Assembly: GCA_963696075.1 (NCBI GenBank)
Contig: CAVOJD010000008.1
Location: forward strand, 248,001 to 312,000
DNA from: CAJQQK01 sp963696075
Lineage (GTDB): Bacteria > Pseudomonadota > Alphaproteobacteria > Rhizobiales > Hyphomicrobiaceae
Direction: 5' to 3'
DNA length: 64,000 bases
Position 1 is the stretch's first letter; every line of letters starts with the position of its first letter. Below the pieces are notes generated by a model. It did no database searches. It was not told where the DNA came from and saw nothing but the letters and a program-made list of their open reading frames with translations. The position numbers and the translations under genes are program-made. Shown piece by piece: positions 48,648 to 56,349 of this stretch.

Positions 48648-48860
48648 CTTGCCGTAGCGAGTGCTTGTCGGACTTGGAGCCCGGGACGGAGCTTGAACCC
48701 GCACCCACGAAGATAATCGATCAGGACATCGGCACCATCACGAAGACCTTCTCGCTGCCCCGGTTGTCCAGGTCAGGAAGGAAGATAATCGCCAATTGAA
48801 ATGCAGCCTGACCGGGCGCCAGAGGCTCGATACCGGATGAAAGGAGTATCGCCGTTTCGG
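48648..48860. other. Gap between convergent acyl-CoA synthetase and thioesterase genes
   Basis: About 210 bases with no recognisable gene. Confidence 0.4.
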
Positions 48861-49310
48861 TTACCCGGCCGCACGCGCAGAGTCCGGCACCGGTCGTTTT
48901 TTTCCGGCTTCATCCATCGCCACGTAGGTGAAGATGGCCTCGGTCACCTGGAACCTCGGCTTCTGGGGCTCGCCCGCTGGTGGGCACGGCTTGACCCAGA
49001 CCTCCAGCTTCAGGGTCACGGACGTGGTTCCAATCCGAATCACCCGCCCATGGCAAGCCACCGCGTCCCCCACCTTGACCGGTTTTTGAAACTTGAATGC
49101 GTCCACCGCCACGGTGACACAGCGTCCGCGGGTGAGCTCCCGCACCAGCATGGCCCCGGCCATGTCCATCTGCGACATCAGCCAGCCCCCAAAAATATCA
49201 CCGCCCGGATTGGTATCCGCCGGCATGGCCAACGTGCGCAAGAGCAATTCGCCATCTGGTCCGGCAGTTCCGGAAGCATGCGCCTCGTCATTGTTCATTG
49301 ATTGGCTCAT
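48861..49310 (-). CDS. Acyl-CoA thioesterase (YciA/Acot hotdog type)
   Basis: 149 residues with a single hotdog fold. The catalytic region is PGGDIFGGWLMSQMDMAGAM, and VTVAVDAFKFQKPVKVGDAV follows. The YciA/BACH group hydrolyses acyl-CoA thioesters broadly, and here it may release CoA trapped in the neighbouring pathway. It is the last gene of the minus-strand run and is preceded by a hairpin. Confidence 0.9.
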   Translation of the reverse strand: MSQSMNNDEAHASGTAGPDGELLLRTLAMPADTNPGGDIFGGWLMSQMDMAGAMLVRELTRGRCVTVAVDAFKFQKPVKVGDAVACHGRVIRIGTTSVTLKLEVWVKPCPPAGEPQKPRFQVTEAIFTYVAMDEAGKKRPVPDSARAAG

Positions 49311-49323
49311 TGCAACCCCAAGG

Positions 49324-49352
49324 CAAGAAGGCCGAGGTCCTCGGCCTTCTTG
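49324..49352 (-). terminator. Hairpin between the enoyl-CoA hydratase pseudogene and the thioesterase gene
   Basis: A perfect 13-base stem (CAAGAAGGCCGAG and its complement) with a three-base loop lies 14 bases before the thioesterase start on the minus strand. It has only a weak T-run, so it may attenuate rather than end transcription. Confidence 0.5.
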
Positions 49353-49423
49353 CGCAATTCGTTCGCCAACTCAGGCCTCACCACCTGAGTCTCTGCGAGC
49401 CCCGCTTCGTACGGGGCGCGAGC

Positions 49424-50249
49424 TTATTCTGGAAACATGCATCCAACAAATTTTGAGGTGTCCAGCGGGTCTTGAAAATTCGCCTTGCGCTTATTCATGA
49501 AGGCGTCGGCTCCCTCGCGGAGGTCCTGCGTACGCTGCAGCACATCGAGCACGTTAAGCAGCTTCGCGATTGCCTGCTCCTCGGGCAAGTAAATGCCATA
49601 CCGCAACGCCTGCTTGGCGGCACAAATGGCCTGCTTCGGAGCGCTTGCAAGCCTTGCAGCAAGTTTTTGCGCGTGCGCGAGCACCTCACCCTTAGGCTTA
49701 ATGTGATTGGCGTAGCCCCACGCGAGCGCTTGCTCCGCATCGATCATATCGCCCAGCAAAAACAACTCACTGGCACGGCCAAGACCGATGCGCCGTGTTA
49801 TACGCACTGAGCCTCCACTGCCGGGTATGGCGCCAAGGTTTATTTCGGGTACGCCGAATTTTGAATTTTCGGCGACCACTATGATGTCGGCACCGGCTGC
49901 GAGTTCCATGCCGCCGCCCAGCGCATAGCCTTCAATGGCCACGACTGTGGGTTTCGGGAAATTGGCGAATTTGGAGAATGTCTCGTTCTCAGGACCGAGC
50001 TTGGTAGACACGACGGTACCGTCCGCCAGGAGTCCGGGAAATTCGTTGATGTCGGAGCCGGTGCCGAAAGCGCGCTCACCGTCGCCTGTGAGTACAATCG
50101 CTCCGATCGCCGGGTCAGCCTCCAGGCGGGTCAGGGCCGCGTCCAGCTCGCGTCCTCATATCCAGTGTCATGACGTTCATCGGCGGGTTCACCAGGAACA
50201 CGGTCGCCACGCCGCCATCGATCTCAACGCGTACTTTTTGGTCACTCAT
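49424..50249 (-). pseudogene. Enoyl-CoA hydratase family protein, +1 frameshift
   Basis: The start is the ATG at 50249 after AGAGGACG, reading MSDQKVRVEIDGGVATVFLV then NPPMNVMTLDMRT. The frame then shifts. Dropping one base near 50151 restores ELDAALTRLEADPAIGAIVL, TGDGERAFGTGSDINEF and the rest of the crotonase domain (EGYALGGGMELAAGADIIVV, FGVPEINLGAIPGSGGS). The corrected protein is about 274 residues. Catalytic glutamates are in the usual EINLG and GMELAAG positions. Without correction, the 5' third is lost. Confidence 0.8.
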
Positions 50250-50302
50250 GTTTTTCGTCCTCTAGTATTTATTCATCGCAAGCGAATTACACGCTGACCA
50301 TT

Positions 50303-51091
50303 TTAGCTTCTTGTGAACACTGGGTGTCTTTTCTCGACAAACGCTTTGGTCCCTTCCGCCTTATCATGCGAATTAGCAACTACGCCAAAGACTGCCGCTT
50401 CCTGGTGGATGCCATCTTTATTTGACAAATCGTTTCCGGCAATCATGACCTGTTTCGCACTTGCAACGGCAAGTGGGCCATTTCTTCCAATAACTTTCAA
50501 ACACTCAACTGCGGCTTCCAGGCAGCTTGCTTTATCCTCTGTAACTTTATTCACCAGCCCCCACTCATAGGCTTTATCAACATCTATGAAAGTGCCCGAA
50601 TAGATAAGCTCTTTTGCCCGGTTTCGACCAATGTACTTTGGAAGCCTTTGGGTCCCACCAAAAGCAGGCAACACACCCCATTTAACCTCAGGCTGTCCAA
50701 AAACTGCTTGCTTTGAAGCATAAATGAAATCGCAAGACATTGCCATTTCACATCCACCGCCAAGTGCAAAGCCATGAACACAGGCAATCATAGGCAGAGC
50801 CAGGTCTTCCATTGCCAAGGTGACGGCCTGTCCTGTTTCGGCAAAGACTTTTGTTTCTTGCGGAGTCATTTGAGACATGGCTTCTATGTCTGCACCCGCC
50901 ATAAAAGCTTTGTCTCCAACACTTGTTAGAATAACGCCTTTATATTTTGAAACATCGATACTTTTTATCGCATCCGACATCTCATCCAGCACGGTTTTAT
51001 TCAATGCATTCAGCTTGTCAGGCCTGTTTACTTCCAGATAGAAAATATTGTCTTTTTCATATGTGTTGATCGTTTCGTAACTCGTAGCCAT
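50303..51091 (-). CDS. Enoyl-CoA hydratase
   Basis: 262 residues, complete crotonase fold. The oxyanion segment is HGFALGGGCEMAMSCDFIYA, and the catalytic segment FGQPEVKWGVLPAFGGTQRL has the second glutamate. The C-terminal FVEKRHPVFTRS is normal. It probably hydrates a 2-enoyl-CoA. The gene is much more AT-rich than the frameshifted paralogue next to it, so the two have different origins. Confidence 0.93.
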   Translation of the reverse strand: MATSYETINTYEKDNIFYLEVNRPDKLNALNKTVLDEMSDAIKSIDVSKYKGVILTSVGDKAFMAGADIEAMSQMTPQETKVFAETGQAVTLAMEDLALPMIACVHGFALGGGCEMAMSCDFIYASKQAVFGQPEVKWGVLPAFGGTQRLPKYIGRNRAKELIYSGTFIDVDKAYEWGLVNKVTEDKASCLEAAVECLKVIGRNGPLAVASAKQVMIAGNDLSNKDGIHQEAAVFGVVANSHDKAEGTKAFVEKRHPVFTRS

Positions 51092-51148
51092 ATCCTCATC
51101 GCTTTCTTTTGCTGTTTGCGTTTCCGCTAGCTTAATCTGAGCCCGGAT

Positions 51149-51178
51149 TACCTCCAGCCGCGCCCGCGGCTGGAGGTA
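51149..51178 (-). terminator. Perfect hairpin between the CaiB-type and enoyl-CoA hydratase genes
   Basis: TACCTCCAGCCGCG and its complement surround two bases. It lies in a 172-base gap and has no T-run on either strand, so it may be a processing or pausing site or an IS relic instead of a terminator. Confidence 0.45.
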
Positions 51179-51263
51179 TCAATTGCATTCATCCTCGTTG
51201 GACGATCAATCGCAACCCGAGTAGCCCGTCACTTATGCCCACCAGGACATTCATCCGGCGCTC

Positions 51264-52427
51264 TTACTTGGCGTCATCCGCGGACAACCCGAGTTCGCGA
51301 AGGATCTCGTCGGTGTGTTCACCGAGCTGCGGCGCCATTCTTCTCGTAGTAACGGGAGCGTCACTGATATGAACCGGGCAACCAGCGGTTGTAATCTTGC
51401 CAAGAATCGGGTGATCGATATCCAACATCATATTGTTTATCTTAGCTTGTTCATCTTCCATTACGTCACGTAATTTACGAACCTTGGAACAAAGTACATC
51501 CTGCCCTTCAAAAAGTGCCAATGCTTCATCCATAGTATATTTGGCAATTTCCTTGCGCAGCGTGTCCTGTATAAGCGCCTTGTTTTTGACCTGAGACGCC
51601 ATGTCTGGATAAGGTACGGTAAGATCATCGATTTTCAATGCAGCACACATATTCTGTAGCGGGTTGGGCATAAACGCACCAATCACTACAATTGGTCCAT
51701 CCTTGGCCTCGGCGTGAATAGCAAGTGGCATTGCCGCCCAGTTCAGAACTTGTTTGTATTTGCTCCAGTAGGCCACTTCCTGCAGTTGCGTATGAATCAT
51801 CGAATCATAAAGACACACATCTACTTTTCGACCAAGGCCGGTTTTTTCGCGTCCAATCAACGCGGCCATAATGCCCTGACAGAGATGCATTCCGCCGGTA
51901 TAATCGCAGACAGCTGTTGGAACGATCGATTGTGGAATTGAAGGGTCCGCGGTCTCATACATAAAGCCCGTTACAGCTTGGGCCACCATGTCCTGCCCAG
52001 GTTTTTTGGCATTTGGTCCGACAGGTCCGTAGCCAGTTGCGGACGCAAAAACGATGCGTGGATTAATCTCTTTCAGCTTCTCATAGCTGAAGCCGAGCTT
52101 ATCCATCACACCGGGGCGAAAATTGTTTACGACCACATCTGACACTTTGACGAGCTCGTAAATGACCTTCTTTCCGGCTTCGGTTCTCGTATCAAGTTCC
52201 ATCGAACGTTTGTTGCGATTCATGGCGACATACGTCGGATTGTTCGTCGCCTCTATAGAAGTCCCGCCAACGGTGTGCCGGCTGAGATCACCCACGCCCG
52301 GGCGCTCGATTTTGATCACATCGGCACCGAAATCAGCGAGCATTAGAGTGCCAACGGGACCCTGCTCGGCCTGCGTGAAATCTATAACGCGAATTCCGTC
52401 CAACGGAAGATTAGAAGTATCTGACAT
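51264..52427 (-). CDS. CaiB/BaiF-type CoA-transferase (family III)
   Basis: 387 residues, the usual single-domain length. The N-terminal Rossmann-like motif is MLADFGADVIKIERPGVGDL. The catalytic aspartate forming the acyl anhydride is in KPGQDMVAQAVTG. VDVCLYDSMIHTQL and the C-terminal VTTRRMAPQLGEHTDEILRE are conserved. It moves CoA between carboxylic acids. With MaoC-type and crotonase-type hydratases and an acyl-CoA ligase nearby, it belongs to the degradation of some dicarboxylic, hydroxy or betaine acid. The substrate is unknown. The gene is AT-rich. Confidence 0.92.
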   Translation of the reverse strand: MSDTSNLPLDGIRVIDFTQAEQGPVGTLMLADFGADVIKIERPGVGDLSRHTVGGTSIEATNNPTYVAMNRNKRSMELDTRTEAGKKVIYELVKVSDVVVNNFRPGVMDKLGFSYEKLKEINPRIVFASATGYGPVGPNAKKPGQDMVAQAVTGFMYETADPSIPQSIVPTAVCDYTGGMHLCQGIMAALIGREKTGLGRKVDVCLYDSMIHTQLQEVAYWSKYKQVLNWAAMPLAIHAEAKDGPIVVIGAFMPNPLQNMCAALKIDDLTVPYPDMASQVKNKALIQDTLRKEIAKYTMDEALALFEGQDVLCSKVRKLRDVMEDEQAKINNMMLDIDHPILGKITTAGCPVHISDAPVTTRRMAPQLGEHTDEILRELGLSADDAK

Positions 52428-52508
52428 GTACGTCTCCTTGGATGCTAGTTCAGTTCATGGCTCGCTTAACCTGTAGTATCGGGTGAGCGAGCAGATTCAG
52501 CGGTAATC

Positions 52509-52973
52509 TCAGTCGGCGGTTTCGTAGTAAAGTATCCATTCGGCGTAGAGTGCTGGCTTTTCCTCGCCTTCAATTTCAACGGTCAAAGCAGTGATGAACT
52601 TGCAGTTGTGCTCATCCTTCCACTGAACGTCCTTAACCTCGCCGTGGATGCGTACCCGCTTACCAGTGTGTACCGGGGCCAGGAAACGAACCTTGTCATA
52701 ACCATAGTTGAACCCGTGTGGCATGTTCTCAGGCACTGGAAAGTTAGCCATAATGTAAGGTGTCAACCCCAGCGTCAGTAAGCCGTGAGCAATGGTTCCA
52801 CCCATGTCGGTTTTTTTCGCTTTTTCGGGATCAACATGCATGAAGTAGTCATCGCCCGTGCAGTGGGCGAATTCGTTGATGCGTTCCTGCGTAACTTCAT
52901 ACCAATCGGTTGATTCAACCTTCTTCCCAATAAAATTGACGAGTTCTTCTTTGGGTACGACTAAATTCGCCAT
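52509..52973 (-). CDS. MaoC-like dehydratase (hotdog, enoyl-CoA hydratase 2 type)
   Basis: The ATG at 52973 (MANLVVPKEELVNFIGKKVE) follows GAAGAGAG; the longer frame has no family match at its start. The 154-residue product has the R-hydratase motif: EFAHCTGDDYFMHVDPEKA with Asp and His, then MGGTIAHGLLTLGL. It hydrates a 2-enoyl-CoA to the R-3-hydroxy form. It is first in the minus-strand run MaoC, CaiB, ECH. The gene is AT-rich. Confidence 0.9.
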   Translation of the reverse strand: MANLVVPKEELVNFIGKKVESTDWYEVTQERINEFAHCTGDDYFMHVDPEKAKKTDMGGTIAHGLLTLGLTPYIMANFPVPENMPHGFNYGYDKVRFLAPVHTGKRVRIHGEVKDVQWKDEHNCKFITALTVEIEGEEKPALYAEWILYYETAD

Positions 52974-53044
52974 GTTTCTCTCTTCTGAATGCATGATGAT
53001 CCCCGTTCGGCGCGCATGGTAAATCATCCAGCAACGCGGTCAAG

Positions 53045-53590
53045 GCGCGATTGAAGCGGCTGCCGACCTACGTCTATAGCGATGAGGCGAACGACCACTT
53101 CGGAGCTGACGACCAGAATCTACCCATCAGTCTCGAGCAGGCGCGCAAGTATCGCATCGCAGTGACGCTCGCCCACCGGGGCCTCGACCAACTCGATGCC
53201 AAGCGCAAGTCGTCGTTTACCGCCAAAGCGTCGATCAAGATCATGGGCGGCGTCAGCGACAAGGCCGCCTAGGCCTTCGCCGGTAAGAAGCGCACCTCGC
53301 CTGACATGATCATAGCGATGCGTAAGTTTTGTGATCACGCCGAGTTTGCGATCTCGGTCAAGAACGTTACAGACGGCGCCATGCGCCTGCGCGTGGCGCG
53401 CGACTGCTCGCCCACCACGATCGCCCGCATGTGGCGGTTCTCACGCTCGAACGGCATCCCCGAGGGCTTCCATCGGAAAATGAAGCTGATCCAGCGCCGC
53501 GCCTTTGGCTTCCGCAATTTCGAAAACGACCGCCGCCGCGTCAGAACGCTCTGCGCTTGCGACATGGCAGGAGAGGAGGGAGACTGATAA
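53045..53590 (+). mobile_element. Chimeric remnant: VirD4/TraD-like ATPase fragment with internal stop, joined to an ISL3 transposase end
   Basis: The first part reads LPTYVYSDEANDHFGADDQ and LEQARKYRIAVTLAH, like the Walker B and following region of conjugation coupling ATPases. A TAG at 53270 interrupts it, but the same frame goes on AEFAISVKNVTDGAMRLRV. At about 53400 it becomes MWRFSRSNGIPEG and GFHRKMKLIQRRAFGFRNF, the C-terminus of an ISL3 (IS204/IS1001/IS1165) transposase. The two parts share one frame. Neither is functional. Confidence 0.65.
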
Positions 53591-53662
53591 AAAGCTAAAA
53601 GGAGCCGCAGATCATACACCTGCCCCCGTTTTCGACGAAGGCCCTTGACTTCGACGACGAAG

Positions 53663-53746
53663 CCGTCGGGGAGCAACGCGACCCGCGCCTTTGGCGCGCC
53701 CTCACGGAGGGCCGGCGCTGCGCAGCAGCGCGATACGGCCCGCGAG
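53663..53746 (+). repeat. Two-hairpin GC-rich element, right copy
   Basis: CCGTCGGGGAGCAACGCGAC leads to a hairpin CGCGCC-TTT-GGCGCG (53684-53698), a CACGGAGG linker, a second hairpin GCGCTGC-GCA-GCAGCGC (53714-53730) and a GCGAG end. It has the layout of the element at 41171-41260, in the same orientation, and both stems differ in ways that keep pairing. It abuts the tRNA. Confidence 0.6.
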
Positions 53747-53754
53747 TGGAATAA

Positions 53755-53830
53755 TGGTGGAGCCGAGGGGAATCGAACCCCTGACCTCTGCAGTGCGATT
53801 GCAGCGCTCTCCCATCTGAGCTACGGCCCC
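53755..53830 (-). tRNA. tRNA-Ala (anticodon CGC)
   Basis: A 76-base gene including an encoded CCA end. The acceptor stem pairs GGGGCCG with CGGCTCC (one G-U). The D-arm is TAGCTCAGATGGGAGAGC. The anticodon arm is CTGCA-ATCGCAC-TGCAG with CGC at 34-36, reading GCG alanine codons. The T-arm is AGGGG-TTCGATT-CCCCT. Its 3' end faces the island, the usual side for integration. Confidence 0.95.
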
Positions 53831-54057
53831 TCAGAACGCGGCCCTGGCACAGGTTCTGCGAGGGCGGTGATTAGCCATCCAAGCCCAAGTCTTGTCAAGT
53901 TGAACGTGCACACCGGGCCCTGGTAACGCGGGAAGTCGGTAGCAACCCATTAGTCTTGTCCGCCACGACTGCGTCTGAGCCTTGCCCCTGGCTGCACGAG
54001 GCTTTACACGGACATCAACGGCAAATCACCAGCCACTCCCTTGCGCACGGAACAGAA

Positions 54058-54363
54058 ATGGCCACCAACTTCGCTGTCGTCGTCCTCAATTTCATTTCCT
54101 ACGTCATCGGCCTCTATACCTGGGTGATCATTGCAGTCGTGATTTTCTCATGGCTGGTTGCCTTCAACGTGATCAACTCCCAAAGCGATTTCGTGCGCGC
54201 CGTCTGGCAGGGCTTGAACGCTCTGACGGAACCCCTCCTGCGCCCGATCCGCCGCATGCTGCCCGACCTCGGCGGCCTCGATATTTCGCCGATCATTCTG
54301 CTGCTCGCCTGCTTCTTCCTCCAGCAGGTCATTGGCGGAGTGCTGATCCCCGCTGTCCTCTGA
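54058..54363 (+). CDS. YggT family membrane protein
   Basis: 101 residues from the ATG at 54058 (MATNFAVVVLNFISYVIGLY). It has two hydrophobic pairs around the YggT motif (PLLRPIRRMLPDLGGLDISP). Family members affect osmotic resistance or septum-related processes in other bacteria; the molecular role is unresolved. DUF167 follows after one base and then folD, a conserved alphaproteobacterial order. Confidence 0.9.
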   Translation: MATNFAVVVLNFISYVIGLYTWVIIAVVIFSWLVAFNVINSQSDFVRAVWQGLNALTEPLLRPIRRMLPDLGGLDISPIILLLACFFLQQVIGGVLIPAVL

Positions 54364-54364
54364 C

Positions 54365-54784
54365 ATGCCGCGGGTTCGGGGAACGCGCGATCAGCAACCC
54401 GGCGCCGAGATCCAGAAGCCTTGGCGCCAGCCGGCACGCCCTGACAGCCCCATCCTCCTGCACGTCCGCGTCACGCCGAAGTCGGGCGCGGATCGCATCA
54501 TGGACCTCATCGAAACGCCCGATGGCCCAGCCTTGCGCGTCCAGGTCCGTGCCGTGCCGGCAGATGGCGCCGCCAACAAGGCCGTGATTGCCGTCGTCGC
54601 AAAGGCGCTCGCCCGGGCAAAATCGACCATAACGCTGACCGCCGGCGCGAAAGGCCGCAACAAAACCCTGGCACTCGACCCGCTCCCCGGTACGATCAAC
54701 GCCCTTGAGGCCCTGATATCGTCGACAGCGGCAAGCCGGGCGGCGCCATCCGACATTTCGTCCGCAGCGGCACGAAAGACCTGA
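54365..54784 (+). CDS. DUF167 (YggU) family protein
   Basis: 139 residues. The domain is at about 30-110: ILLHVRVTPKSGADRIMDLI, VRAVPADGAANKAVIAVVAK, and ITLTAGAKGRNKTLAL. The 30-residue N-terminal extension and the Ala/Ser-rich tail are unusual but not unique. No function is established. Translationally linked to yggT (one base apart). Confidence 0.88.
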   Translation: MPRVRGTRDQQPGAEIQKPWRQPARPDSPILLHVRVTPKSGADRIMDLIETPDGPALRVQVRAVPADGAANKAVIAVVAKALARAKSTITLTAGAKGRNKTLALDPLPGTINALEALISSTAASRAAPSDISSAAARKT

Positions 54785-54817
54785 CGCAAAGACCGTTTCG
54801 AAAAAGGGATCAGCGAC

Positions 54818-55711
54818 ATGACCCACTCAGCCACCAACGCCCGCATCATCGACGGCAAAGCCGTTGCAGCCGCCCTGCGCGGTAACGTTGCCAAAGGCGT
54901 CGAGGCCTTCACGTCCCGTCACGGGATTGCGCCTGGTCTCGCGGTCGTCCTCGTCGGCACGGATCCGGCGAGCGAAGTCTACGTCCGCAACAAGGGCCGC
55001 CAGACCCGCGAAGTCGGCATGAACTCCTTTGAGTTCAAACTCTCCGCCGAAACATCACAAGCCGATCTGCTCGCCAAGGTCGAAACCCTCAACGCCGACC
55101 CGACCGTGCACGGCATCCTCGTCCAGCTCCCGCTGCCCGGTCACATTGATGAGCGCCGCGTTATCGAGACGATCACGCCCGAAAAGGATGTCGACGGCTT
55201 TCATCCCGTCAACGTCGGCCGCCTCTCAGCCGGTGAGAAATCCCTGGTGCCCTGCACCCCATCCGGCTGTATCCGGCTCATCAAATCGGTCGAAGCCGAC
55301 CTCTCGGGCCGCGAGGCAGTCATCATCGGCCGCTCGAATATCGTCGGCAAACCGCTCGCCCAACTGCTGCTGCGCGAAAACTGCACCGTCACGATCGCCC
55401 ACTCACGAACCCGCGATCTGCCGGACGTCGTCCGCCGCGCCGACATCGTGCTGGCCGCGGTCGGTCGCCCCGAAATGATCAGGGGCGACTGGATCAAACC
55501 CGGAGCAATCGTCATCGACGTCGGCATCAATCGGGTGCCGCACCCGGACGATCCCGCCAAGACCCGCCTCGTCGGCGACGTCGCCTTCGAGGAAGCCGCC
55601 AAGGTCGCAAGCGCCATCACGCCCGTCCCCGGCGGCGTCGGCCCGATGACGATCGCCTGCCTGCTCCAGAACACGCTCACCGCCGCTGAGGCGATCCACG
55701 AGAACGACTGA
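54818..55711 (+). CDS. folD: Methylenetetrahydrofolate dehydrogenase/cyclohydrolase
   Basis: 297 residues. FolD interconverts 5,10-methylene-, methenyl- and 10-formyl-tetrahydrofolate in the cytosol. Signatures are VGTDPASEVYVRNKGRQTRE with the catalytic lysine-tyrosine region, GILVQLPLPGHIDE, DVDGFHPVNVGRL, the NADP site VIIGRSNIVGKPLAQLLL, and TPVPGGVGPMTIACLLQNT. Its stop abuts the stop of the convergent DUF1330 gene. Confidence 0.97.
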   Translation: MTHSATNARIIDGKAVAAALRGNVAKGVEAFTSRHGIAPGLAVVLVGTDPASEVYVRNKGRQTREVGMNSFEFKLSAETSQADLLAKVETLNADPTVHGILVQLPLPGHIDERRVIETITPEKDVDGFHPVNVGRLSAGEKSLVPCTPSGCIRLIKSVEADLSGREAVIIGRSNIVGKPLAQLLLRENCTVTIAHSRTRDLPDVVRRADIVLAAVGRPEMIRGDWIKPGAIVIDVGINRVPHPDDPAKTRLVGDVAFEEAAKVASAITPVPGGVGPMTIACLLQNTLTAAEAIHEND

Positions 55712-56008
55712 TCAGCCTTCGTAGCCTTCGATGACGACGACGTAGCCCTCCGAGGCCTCGTTTCGGATGATCTCAGCAGCCTTGTATTCCGGACTGTCAT
55801 AGCAGGCCTTCGCCACCTCGTAGCTCTCGAACTCGAGCACGACATGGCGATCGAATGGCAGATCGCCGTTCCTGACCTCATTGGCGCCGCCGCGAACGAG
55901 AAATTTGGCGTCATATTTCTCGAACGCCTTCGCGTTGGCTGCCACGTAATCCTTGTAGCGCTCCGGATCCGTCACCTTGACGTGGGCGATCCAATAACCT
56001 TTTGCCAT
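55712..56008 (-). CDS. DUF1330 family protein
   Basis: 98 residues with a ferredoxin-like (dimeric alpha/beta barrel) fold: MAKGYWIAHVKVTDPERYKD, LVRGGANEV and VVLEFESYEVAKACYDSPEY. No reaction is known. It is monocistronic and convergent with folD. Confidence 0.9.
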   Translation of the reverse strand: MAKGYWIAHVKVTDPERYKDYVAANAKAFEKYDAKFLVRGGANEVRNGDLPFDRHVVLEFESYEVAKACYDSPEYKAAEIIRNEASEGYVVVIEGYEG

Positions 56009-56349
56009 TTCGGGCGTCCCTTTTTCATGCCTGTGCGCCAGCCTGGACGGCTCGACCCCCGCCGTCGATCAGGTGGATGATCGTACCCCATTCCTAACCG
56101 CGGCAGAGCAGCCAAGGCGATACCCCTTGAGCCTGTGACGCCATATACTATAGTGGTGAGTGACGCGTTGCAGCGCCCGCTGCGCCAAGCCCGCATAGCT
56201 GTCCCGAGTGGAGAAGTTGCCGCCTTCCGGCCACCTCTCGATCCGGCGCGCCATGTGGGCTTCGGTCGGACCATTGGCAGCAGGCGTCGCCGCAGTAGTG
56301 TGGCATGATTGAATTAGGCATAGATCCGAGAACAGTCCCGAGGAAACGT
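56009..56349. other. Intergenic region before the molybdenum hydroxylase operon
   Basis: About 340 bases between divergent genes. It should hold the promoters of both, but I could not pick a convincing pair. Frames here are short and unlike known proteins. Confidence 0.4.

Larger units (their letters stand above)
41128..53754. mobile_element. Putative composite genomic island next to tRNA-Ala
   Basis: This 12.6-kb block begins right after the VOC-RHH gene and ends at the 3' end of tRNA-Ala(CGC). It contains parts of four insertion-sequence families and a conjugation-gene scrap. Its base composition is uneven, it has several broken genes, and its gene content is unlike the flanks. Core genes resume on both sides. 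No integrase is present, and no perfect att repeat is visible, so the boundaries are inferred. Confidence 0.6.

Noticed and set aside
47067..52973. A carnitine (cai) operon
   Set aside because: CaiB-, CaiC- and CaiD-like families are present, but CaiA, CaiE and CaiT are absent from the block, and the MaoC and thioesterase genes do not belong. The BCCT gene is 22 kb away.
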